From NCBI RefSeq assembly GCF_026967795.1, contig NZ_JAPVBH010000007.1, positions 186,001 to 250,000 of the forward strand: 64,000 bases of DNA, written 5' to 3'. The stretch's first letter is position 1, and the number at the start of each line of letters is the position of its first letter. This DNA is from Modestobacter sp. VKM Ac-2986. GTDB lineage: Bacteria; Actinomycetota; Actinomycetes; Mycobacteriales; Geodermatophilaceae. The notes beneath the pieces are model-generated. The model did no database searches. It saw only the letters and a program-made list of their open reading frames with translations, and had not been told where the DNA came from. The position numbers were made by a program, and so were the translations under genes. Below, piece by piece: positions 30,901 to 39,400 of the stretch.

Positions 30901-31692
30901 GTGCTCACGATCGGCGAGTTCGCCCGGCTGACCCACCTCAGCGTCCGCACGCTGCGGCGCTACCACGACGCCGGGCTGCTGGAGCCGGCGCGCGTCGACC
31001 CCGCCAGCGGCTACCGGTACTACACCGTTGAGCAGATCCCGACCGCGCAGGTGATCCACCGGCTGCGGGAGCTCGACGTCCCGCTCGCCGACGTCCGGCG
31101 CATCCTCGACTCCCCCGACCCGCAGGCCCGCGGCAGGCTCGTCGCCGAGCACCTGCGCCGGCTGGAGGCCGAGCTGGACCGCACCCGGGCGGCGGTGGCC
31201 TCGCTGCGCCGACTGCTGGACCCCGCCCCGGCCGCCCTGGACGTCGAGCTGCGCCGGGTGCCGGCGACCGAGGTGGCCGCGGTCGCGGCCGAGGTCGCGC
31301 TGACCGACGTCCTGAGCTGGTACGCCGGCGCCGTGGCCGAACTGGACGCCGCCGTGCCCGAGCCGACCGGGCCGCCCGGCGGGCTGTACGACGACGCGCT
31401 GTTCACCGCCGGCCGCGGGCACGTCGTGGTGCACCGCCCGACGGCGGAGCCGGTGCGCGCGGGCCGGGTGCGCCCGATGACCCTGCCCGCGGTCGAGCTG
31501 GCGGTGGCCACGCACGTCGGCGCCCACGACGACATCGACGTCACCTACGGCGAGCTGGGCACCTGGGTGGTCGGGCAGACCCTCGCCGTCGCCGGCCCGG
31601 TGCGCGAGACCTACCTGGTCGGCCCGCGCGACACCCCCGACCCGGCCGCCTGGCGCACCGAGATCGGCTGGCCGGTCTTCCGCGTGGGCTGA
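30901..31692 (+). CDS. MerR-family regulator with GyrI-like effector domain
   Basis: The 263-residue protein has a MerR winged helix at residues 1-70 (LTIGEFARLTHLSVRTLRRY, HDAGLLEPARVDPASGYRYY). A linker coiled coil follows (HLRRLEAELDRTRAAVASLR), then a C-terminal GyrI/BmrR-like ligand domain (VELRRVPATEVAAVAA, YGELGTWVV, PVRETYLVGP). It resembles BmrR-type sensors of cationic or hydrophobic compounds. GTG start; the operator at 30867-30887 implies autoregulation and control of the SnoaL gene. A related terminator follows. Confidence 0.92.
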   Translation: MLTIGEFARLTHLSVRTLRRYHDAGLLEPARVDPASGYRYYTVEQIPTAQVIHRLRELDVPLADVRRILDSPDPQARGRLVAEHLRRLEAELDRTRAAVASLRRLLDPAPAALDVELRRVPATEVAAVAAEVALTDVLSWYAGAVAELDAAVPEPTGPPGGLYDDALFTAGRGHVVVHRPTAEPVRAGRVRPMTLPAVELAVATHVGAHDDIDVTYGELGTWVVGQTLAVAGPVRETYLVGPRDTPDPAAWRTEIGWPVFRVG

Positions 31693-31693
31693 C

Positions 31694-31731
31694 GGAGTCC
31701 CAGCGCGCCAGGAACGCACCGCTGGGACTCC
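31694..31731. terminator. Terminator between MerR and GH63 genes
   Basis: GGAGTCCCAGCG (31694-31705) pairs with CGCTGGGACTCC (31720-31731). The left 17 bases are almost the same as in the 30433-30464 terminator, but the right arm has lost the inner GCGCG pairing. Confidence 0.8.
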
Positions 31732-31737
31732 ATCAGC

Positions 31738-34467
31738 TCAGCCGGCCCAGCGGGGGTCGGGTGGGAGCCGGGGGTTGAGCAGGTGGGCGACCAGCGCCGT
31801 CCAGCCGGTCTGGTGGGTCGCACCCAGGCCCTCGCCGGTGTCGCCGTCGAAGAACTCGCTGAACGTCGGGTGCTCGCGCCACAGCGGTGAGTCGCTGGCC
31901 TCGATCCGGTCGCCGTCGGCCGGCCGCTTGCCGTCGACGGGGCGGAACAGCCGGGTGAGGCTGGAGTCGATGAGGTCGGCGGCGTCGACCAGCGTGCAGT
32001 GGTTGCCCGACCCGGTGGGGATCTCGATGGTGAACGTGTCGCCGTAGTGCCGGCCCAGCGTGCGCAGCTTGTCGGCCAGCAGCACGTTGACCGGGAACCA
32101 CACCGGCCCGCGCCAGTTGGAGTTGCCGCCGAACAGGCCGGTGCGCGACTCCCCCGGCTCGTACTCGATGGAGGCGTCGCGGCCGCCGACCTTGGCGATC
32201 ACCTGCCCGGTGGACTTCGACAGCGAGCGGATGCCAAACGGGGAGAGGAACTCCTCGGTGTCGAACATCCGCTGCAGGATCCGGGCGAGCCGGTCCTTGT
32301 CCACCAGGGACAGCAGGATCTTGCGGCCCTCGACCGCCGACCGGCTGCGCAGCGGGCCCATCAGCTGCGGACGGCGCTTCTGCAGCCACCGCACCCGCTC
32401 GGCGACGTCGGGCACCTGGGTGCTCACCCAGGCCGGGACGTCGGTGGCGCCCAGGATCGGCAGCAGCCCGACCATCGAGCGCACCCGCAGCGGCTCCGCC
32501 GTCCCGTCCGGGGCGACCAGCACGTCGTAGAAGAAGCCGTCGTCCTCGTGCCAGAGCTTGACCTCCTGCGACCCGAAGGCGTTCATCGCCTCGGCGATGG
32601 CCAGGAAGTGCTCGAAGAACTTGGTGGCGACGCCGTCCCAGGCCTGGTTGCCGCGGGACAGCTCGAGGGCGATCTTGAGCATCTGCTGGCAGTAGAACGC
32701 CATCCAGCTCGTCGCGTCGGACTGCTCCAGCCGGTAGCCCGGCGGCAGCGGCGCGGACCGGTCGAACAGCGCGATGTTGTCCATGCCGAGGAAGCCGCCC
32801 TCGAACACGTTGGACCCGTCGGCGTCCTTGCGGTTGACCCACCAGGAGAAGTTCAGCAGCAGCTTGGTGAACACCCGGATGAGGAACGCGCGGTCGCGGT
32901 AGCCGTCGATCCGGTAGACGTGCCAGGCGGCCCAGGCGTGCACCGGCGGGTTGACGTCACCGAAGGCCCACTCGTAGGCCGGCAGCTGGCCGTTGGGGTG
33001 CATCGCCCACTCGCGGCACATCAGCACGAGCTGTTCCTTGGCGAAGTCGGGGTCGACGTGCGCCAGCGGCAGGGTGTGGAAGGCGGTGTCCCACGCGGCG
33101 AACCACGGGTACTCCCACTCGTCGGGCATGGAGATGACGTCGGCCAGCGCCAGGTGCCGCCAGGTGGTGTTCCGCCCGCCCTTCCCGCGCCGGGACTCCG
33201 GCGCCGGGACGTCGGGGTCGCCGTCCAGCCACTGCGCTACGTCGAAGCGGTACAGCTGCTTGGTCCACAGCAGCCCGGCGTAGGCGCGGCGGGCGACGTG
33301 CCGGTCGTCGGCGGACAGGCCGGGGTGGATGACGTTGGCGTAGAAGTCGTCGGCTTCGCAGGACCGCGCCCGCAGCACCCGGTTGAACTCGGCGCCGAAC
33401 ATCTCCGCATCGGGCTCGGCCGTGCGCAGCCGCAGCTTCACCGTCACGGTCTCCCCCGGCGCGACGGCGTCCCAGGAGTACCAGAACGCGGCCTTGGTGC
33501 CGGTGTCGGCCGGGTTGACCGCGGACTTCTCGCCGTTGACGACGCGGCGGTTGATGCCGTCCTTGGGGTACCGGGAGGCGTTGCGCCGCGCGCCGAACAG
33601 CGAGACGGCGTTGGTCTCGTTGTCGCAGAACAGCACCTCGGGGGTGCCCTCGGCGGTCAGCACGTACCGGCCCAGGTAGCCGTGCTCGGCCTCGACGGCC
33701 TCCACGCCGTTGACCGTGAGCGTGGGCGCGAGCAGCTGGGTCAGCGTGCCCTGGCGCTTGTCGTGGCCCCAGGACCAGGTGTTGCGGAACCAGACCTGCG
33801 GCAGCAGGTGCAGCGGGGCGGCGTCCGGGCCGTGGTTGGTGGCGCTGACGACGATGCACACGTCGTCCGGGGCGTTCTTGGCGTAGGTGACCTGGACGTC
33901 GAAGAACCGGTCCTCGTCCAGGACGCCGGTGTCGGAGAGCTCGTACTCCCGCTCCAGGCGGGTGCGCTCGGCGTTCTCCCGGCGCAGCTCCGCGTAGGGG
34001 TACTCGGCCTGCGGGTAGCGGTAGAGCCACTGCATCCAGGAGTGCGTCGGGGTGCCGTCGACGGCCCACCAGTGCTCCTTGGCGTCCTCGCCGTGGTTGC
34101 CCTCGGCGTTGGTCAGCCCGAAGAGCCGCTCCTTGAGGACGGGGTCCTTGCCGTTCCACATCGCGACGGAGAAGTTGAGGAACCCGTAGCGGTCGCAGAT
34201 GCCGCCCAGCCCGTCCTCGCCCCAGCGGTAGGCGCGGGCCACGGCGTGGTCGAAGGGGAAGGACGCCCAGGCGTCACCGTCGGCGGAGTAGTCCTCGCGG
34301 ACGGTCCCCCACTGGCGCCCGGCCAGGTAGGGACCCCACATGCGCCAGGGCGCGGACATGTCGGAGGACTCGGCGAGACGGGCGTGCTCGGCGGAGCGAG
34401 GGGTGTCGGCGTCCTGCGGACCGGGAGGGCTCGTGGACTCGTCGTACCCGTAGGTGGCGGCAGACAC
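31738..34467 (-). CDS. GH63-like (MGH1-type) glucosidase
   Basis: The 909-residue protein is of the large actinobacterial glucosidase group with a mannosylglycerate-hydrolase/GH63-like (alpha/alpha)6 barrel. N-terminal signature: WGPYLAGRQWGTVREDYSAD, FPFDHAVARAYRWGEDGLGG, DRYGFLNFSVAMWNG. Barrel: EWEYPWFAAWDTAFHTLPLA, NGQLPAYEWAFGDVNPPVHA, GGFLGMDNIALFDRSAPL, NWRGPVWFPVN, with many aromatic and acidic residues. The probable role is hydrolysis of an alpha-glucoside such as a compatible solute or glycogen-like oligosaccharide. No signal peptide. The GTG start at 34467 sits very close to GGAGG; an internal ATG at residue 37 is possible. Confidence 0.9.
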   Translation of the reverse strand: MSAATYGYDESTSPPGPQDADTPRSAEHARLAESSDMSAPWRMWGPYLAGRQWGTVREDYSADGDAWASFPFDHAVARAYRWGEDGLGGICDRYGFLNFSVAMWNGKDPVLKERLFGLTNAEGNHGEDAKEHWWAVDGTPTHSWMQWLYRYPQAEYPYAELRRENAERTRLEREYELSDTGVLDEDRFFDVQVTYAKNAPDDVCIVVSATNHGPDAAPLHLLPQVWFRNTWSWGHDKRQGTLTQLLAPTLTVNGVEAVEAEHGYLGRYVLTAEGTPEVLFCDNETNAVSLFGARRNASRYPKDGINRRVVNGEKSAVNPADTGTKAAFWYSWDAVAPGETVTVKLRLRTAEPDAEMFGAEFNRVLRARSCEADDFYANVIHPGLSADDRHVARRAYAGLLWTKQLYRFDVAQWLDGDPDVPAPESRRGKGGRNTTWRHLALADVISMPDEWEYPWFAAWDTAFHTLPLAHVDPDFAKEQLVLMCREWAMHPNGQLPAYEWAFGDVNPPVHAWAAWHVYRIDGYRDRAFLIRVFTKLLLNFSWWVNRKDADGSNVFEGGFLGMDNIALFDRSAPLPPGYRLEQSDATSWMAFYCQQMLKIALELSRGNQAWDGVATKFFEHFLAIAEAMNAFGSQEVKLWHEDDGFFYDVLVAPDGTAEPLRVRSMVGLLPILGATDVPAWVSTQVPDVAERVRWLQKRRPQLMGPLRSRSAVEGRKILLSLVDKDRLARILQRMFDTEEFLSPFGIRSLSKSTGQVIAKVGGRDASIEYEPGESRTGLFGGNSNWRGPVWFPVNVLLADKLRTLGRHYGDTFTIEIPTGSGNHCTLVDAADLIDSSLTRLFRPVDGKRPADGDRIEASDSPLWREHPTFSEFFDGDTGEGLGATHQTGWTALVAHLLNPRLPPDPRWAG

Positions 34468-34492
34468 GACCTCCAGCCTGCCATGGCGCGGC

Positions 34493-34523
34493 CTCCGCCC
34501 CCGGGTGGACCGGGCGGGCGGAG
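34493..34523 (-). terminator. Weak hairpin after the GGDEF-EAL gene
   Basis: CTCCGCCC (34493-34500) and GGGCGGAG (34516-34523) form an 8-bp stem in the 63-base gap between the GGDEF-EAL stop and the GH63 start. Confidence 0.35.
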
Positions 34524-34530
34524 ACGAGCA

Positions 34531-36285
34531 TCACCGCGCGGGCGCCCCGGTGGCGGGGAGGACGGCGGACGAGGCGAGCAGCTCGGCGATCGGCACGGGA
34601 CGGCCGTGGAACCAGCCCTGGGAGAAGGTGCAGCCGATGGCGGCCAGCACCTGCGCCTGCCCGGCGGTCTCGACGCCCTCGGCGGTGACGTCCAGGCCCA
34701 GCGCGCGGCACATCGCGGCCAGGCTGCCGACCATCTGCCGGCGGCGCGGCGAGGAGTCGATCGTGGCCACCAGCGAGCGGTCGAGCTTGATGACGTCGGC
34801 GGGCAGGGTGTCGAGCCGGCTGAGCGAGGAGTAGCCGGTGCCGAAGTCGTCGATGGCGACCTTGAGGCCGGTGGCGCGCAGCAGGTGCAGCGCCTCGACC
34901 GCGGTGGACGAGTCGGCCTCCACCAGCGTCTCGGTGACCTCCAGGACCAGGTGCTCGGCCGGGAAGCCGGTCTCGCGCAGCAGCGCCTGCAGCCGGGCCG
35001 GGTAGTGGGGGTCGGTCAGCTCGCGGCCGGAGACGTTGACGCCGACGGTGAGCTGCTCGCCCCGGGCGGTGCGCACGCCGGCCAGCTGCGCGCACGCCGT
35101 CCGGACGACGTGGGCGTCGAGCGCGGCGACCAGCCCGTTCTGCTCGGCGACGGCGATGAACTCCTCGGGCGGCACCGCGCCCAGCTCGGGGTGGGTCCAC
35201 CGCGCGAGGGCCTCGACGCCGACGACCGTGCCGTCGGCGGTGTCGGCGATGGGCTGCACGTGCACGTGGACGTCGCCGGCGGTCAGGGCGGCGACGAGGT
35301 CGAGGGCCAGCTGGCAGGCGACGCCGCCGTCGAGCTCGCACCGGCCGCGCCCGGCGGCCTTGGCGTCGTAGAGCGCGCGGTCCGCGCGGCGCATCAGCTG
35401 GGCGGCGGTCTCGCCGGCCTGGTGCTCGGCGACCCCGCAGGACATGGAGATCTCCGGGTGCAGGGCGACGATCCGCCGCACCAGGGCCAGCCCCTCGGCC
35501 CCGCGGAGACCGGGCAGCAGCAGCGCGAACTCGTCCCCGCCCTGCCGGGCGAAGACCGCACCGGCCGGGAGCTCGTGCTGCCACACGTCGGCGACCCGGC
35601 ACAGCACCTGGTCCCCGGCCTCGTGCCCGCGCGCGTCGTTGACCTGCTTGAAGTGGTCGAGGTCGAGCAGCACCGCCGACAGCCGCTCGCCGGTGCGCGC
35701 GGTGGTGGTGAGCAGCTCCTGCAGCGAGTCGTCGAACCCGCGCCGGTTGGCCAGGCCGGTGAGGGGGTCGCGGCTGGCGCTGGAGGCGCGGATGACCAGG
35801 CCGCGGGTGACCGTGCCCAGCGCGATGATGATCGGGGCCAGGGCCACGGCGATGAACGTGGGCACGTCGCCCTGCAGCACCAGCGCGGTGACCATCCCGC
35901 CCACGGCGAAGACCATGTGCGCCCAGGCGAGCGGGAGGCTGAAGAAGAAGCACGCGTCGACGGCGATGAACGACATCAGGGTCGCCGCGCCCACGGCGGT
36001 GGCCGGGTCGGGGCTGACCAGGATGGCGACGACGATCAGCGCCGACGCCGAGCCGACGGCCAGGTGGAAGGCGTTGCGGGGCCAGCGCGGGCCCCACCGG
36101 ACGGCGATGCCGGCGCAGGTCAGCACGCTGGCCGACAGGGCCACCATGGCCCAGCGGAACCGCTCGGGGAACCCCGGGTCGAGGGCGGCCAGCAGGCCCG
36201 CGACCGCGGCGAAGACGTAGAACGTCGCCAGGGTGCGCGTCATCATGCGGGGAGTCGCCACCGCAGGTGCCGTCGACCAGCTCAC
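34531..36285 (-). CDS. Membrane GGDEF-EAL c-di-GMP protein
   Basis: The 584-residue protein has an N-terminal six-helix membrane sensor (residues about 15-180, starting APAVATPRMM). A GGDEF domain with intact GGDEF at 249-253 and an EAL domain with intact EAL at 358-360 follow; NVSG, EVTETL, DDFGTGYSS and KLDRSL are also intact. It could make or break cyclic di-GMP, and no RxxD inhibition site is visible ahead of GGDEF. The start is GTG at 36285, chosen because the two paralogues (45796, 49624) share the APxVAxPRxM opening. The gene is divergent from the pseudo-helicase gene. Confidence 0.93.
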   Translation of the reverse strand: MSWSTAPAVATPRMMTRTLATFYVFAAVAGLLAALDPGFPERFRWAMVALSASVLTCAGIAVRWGPRWPRNAFHLAVGSASALIVVAILVSPDPATAVGAATLMSFIAVDACFFFSLPLAWAHMVFAVGGMVTALVLQGDVPTFIAVALAPIIIALGTVTRGLVIRASSASRDPLTGLANRRGFDDSLQELLTTTARTGERLSAVLLDLDHFKQVNDARGHEAGDQVLCRVADVWQHELPAGAVFARQGGDEFALLLPGLRGAEGLALVRRIVALHPEISMSCGVAEHQAGETAAQLMRRADRALYDAKAAGRGRCELDGGVACQLALDLVAALTAGDVHVHVQPIADTADGTVVGVEALARWTHPELGAVPPEEFIAVAEQNGLVAALDAHVVRTACAQLAGVRTARGEQLTVGVNVSGRELTDPHYPARLQALLRETGFPAEHLVLEVTETLVEADSSTAVEALHLLRATGLKVAIDDFGTGYSSLSRLDTLPADVIKLDRSLVATIDSSPRRRQMVGSLAAMCRALGLDVTAEGVETAGQAQVLAAIGCTFSQGWFHGRPVPIAELLASSAVLPATGAPAR

Positions 36286-36458
36286 CCCCCGATCATCGTC
36301 CTGCCCGACGACAGCTTGATCGCGCGTCACCGACGGCCTCCCCGGCTCACCCCCCTGAGTGGTGGGTTCGTGACACAGAGTGCCTGGAACGGCGGCTGCG
36401 GACCACCCGTCCCACCGGTCACAGGAGCACCCCCGGGTCCGGGTCCGCGCGGCGGGGT

Positions 36459-36475
36459 GCGGGTAGACAGGCACC
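36459..36475 (+). promoter_or_regulatory. Leaderless promoter element of the helicase paralogue
   Basis: GCGGGTAGACAG (36459-36470) is identical to the element ahead of the 1830 helicase gene, with TAGACA at 36464-36469 and the same 6-base gap to the ATG at 36476. There is no ribosome-binding site. Confidence 0.6.
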
Positions 36476-39400
36476 ATGGGCGCGCACCCCGGCCCCCCGC
36501 CGGTCCCGCACGGGGCAGCCGGCCGCACGGCCGTCACGGTCTCCGCCGTGCCCGTCGTCGGGGAGGCGCTGGCCCGGCTCGGTGCCCCGGTGGTCACCCG
36601 GCTGACGCTCACCGGCGGGGACCGTCCGCTGCGCGACGTCCGCGTCACCGTCGCGGTCACCACCGACGACGGTCCGCTGGGCGCCCCGGTCGAGCTGCGC
36701 TGCGACCTGGAGCCGGGCCGCACGGTCGCGCTGACCGACGTCCCGCTGCTGCTGGACGCCGGGGTGCTCGCCGCGCGCACCGCCCCCGGGATCGGCAGCG
36801 TCGAGGTGGTCGCCGAGTGCGACGGCGAGCTGGTCGGCCGGGCGGGCAGCCCGGTGACCGTGCTGGCCGCCGGTTCCTGGCTGGCCGCCCCCCTCCCGCT
36901 GGCGCTGGAGACGCTGGCCGCGCACGTGCTGCCCGACGACCCGGCCGTCGCCGCGCTGGTCGGTGCGGCCACCGACACCCTGTACTGGCGCACCGGCGAC
37001 GCCTCGGTCGCCGGCGCGGCCAGCGCGGAGCGGGTCGACCAGACGGCGGCCGCGATCGTGGAGGCGATGCGCCGGCGCGGCATCCGGGCCGCCGCCCCCT
37101 CCCCCGACTGGACCACCCTCGCCCAGCCGGTGCGCACGCCGACGCAGGTGCTCGAGGACCGGATCGGCAGCAGCCTGGACACCGTCGTCGTGCTGGCCGC
37201 CGCCCTGGAGCACGCCGGCCTGCGGCCGCTGCTGTGGGTGTGCGCCGACCACGCCTTCCTCGGCTACCGGCGCACCGACCGCGACGCGGACACGACCGCC
37301 ACCACCGAGGTGACCGGGCTGGCCGACCAGGTGCACCGCGGCGAGGTGCAGCTGGTCGAGACCACGATGCTCACCAGCCGCTCGGCGTCGGCCACCTTCG
37401 GGGACCTGCACCGCATCCCGGCCACCACCTGGCTGACCGGGGACCGGCACGGGGTCCTCGGGGTCACCGACGTGCACCGCGCCCGCGCCGACGGCGTGCA
37501 CCCGCTGCCCACCCCCGGCCCGGACCGGCGGCCGACCACGCCATCGCCGCCGGCCGACCCGCTCGCCCTGCCCGACGGCGTCCGCGACGCACTGCTGGAG
37601 CTCGGCCCCGGGACCGTGTCCCTGGGCGTGCGGTCGCTGCGGCTGCCCGCGCTGGCCGACCTGCTGGCCGCCGGGACCGCGCTCACCCTGCTGCCCGCCG
37701 ACCAGCTCGGCGCCGCCCAGCGCGCCCGGGGCATCCGCGCCGGCAGCGACCTGCCGCCCTACCAGCTGGCCGAGCTGCTGGAGCGGCACGCCGGCGTCTA
37801 CACCGACCTGCCGCAGGTGGCCTACCTGCCGCGGCTGCGGGAGCTCACCGCCCGGGCCCGCGACGCCGTGGCGCGCACCGGCGCCGCCGAGCTGCACCTG
37901 GCCCTGGGGTCGGTGGCGTGGGAGCGGGAGGGCCGGGCGGTGCGGTCCCCGCTGCTGCTGGTGCCCGTCGTCCTCACGCCGGTGCCCGGCAGCGACGCGC
38001 ACCGGGTGTCCGCAGCACCCGGGAGCGCGCCGGCCTGGAACGACTGCCTGCTCGCCGAGCTGCACGACCGGTTCGGCGTCGACGTGCCCGCCGACGGCGC
38101 GGTGCCCGACCTGGCCGCCGACCTCGGCGCGCTGCGCTCGGCCCTGGCGTCGGCGGGTCTCCCGCACCGGGTCGAGCCGACCGCCGACCTGGCCCTGGTG
38201 CCCGCCGCGGCGCTGCGCACCCGGGAGGACGCCGTCCGGGCGGTGGCCGGGCCGGGCCGCCCGCCGCTGGTCTCCACGTTGCTGCACCCGGCGCCGGGGT
38301 GGGCGCGCGACACCGAGCCGCCGACCGCCGGGACACCCGACCTCGAGGCGCTGGCGGACTCCCTCCCGCTGCCGGCCGACGGCTCGCAGCTGCGGACTGT
38401 CGCCGCGGCGCTGGCCGGGGAGACGACCGTGCTGTCCGCCGCCCCGGGCACCGGTGCGGTCCAGACGGTCGCCGCGCTGGCCGCGGCCGCCGTCGCCGGG
38501 AGCCGGCGGGTGCTGGTCGTCGCCGCACGCCCGGCTGCGCTGGCCGCCCTCGCCGACCGGCTCGGGACCGCCGGCCTGGCCGGGCGGGTGCAGGACCTCT
38601 CCGGCGCGGCTCCCCTCGGCCCGTCCCGGCCGGCCGCCGCCAGCGCCGCCGACCTGGGTGCCGCCCGCCGCGCCCTGGCCGCGCACGCCGCCCGGCTGCA
38701 CACGCCGAACTCCGCCGGGCTGTCGCTGTACCGCGCGCACGGCGCCCTGCTGCACGGCGCGCCGGACGCCCCGGTGCTGCCGGTGCCGGAGACGTTCGTG
38801 GCCACCGCGTCGGTGCGGACCACCGCCGCCGTCCGCCGGGTGCTGGCCGGCCTGCCCGCGGTGGCCGACCCGACCCGGCCGCGCCCGGGGCACCCGTGGG
38901 GCTTCCTCGACGACCCGGAGCTGGACCCGGTGGTGCTGGCCGACGCGGTCGTCGCCGTCGACGCAGCACTCGCGCTGCTGCCCCCGGCCGGACCGCTGGC
39001 CCGGGTCGTCGCCGCCGCGGTGCAGCCCGAGGACCTCGACGCGGTGGTCACCGTGCTCTCCGGCGTCCCGGTGCCGCTGGTCGAGCTGGACCGCACGGGG
39101 CTCCCGGACTGGGCGGAGACGGTCGAGCAGCTGGTCGCCGAGGTCGCCGCGTTCGTCGCGCTCCCCCATCCCGGCCTGGACGTCGCCCTGCCCGAGGCGC
39201 TGGACCAGCCGCTGGTGGAGCTCGCCGAGTCCGCTCGCGCCGCGGCGTCGTCCGGCCGGATGGGGCGGGCCAAGCGGCTGGCGGCGGTCCGCGAGCTGAT
39301 CGCCCCCGTGCTGGTGCCGGACGCGGTCGTCGACCCGGCGGAACTGCCCGAGCTCACGGCGTCGCTGCTGGAGGTGCAGACGGCGATGCGCGAGCTGGCC

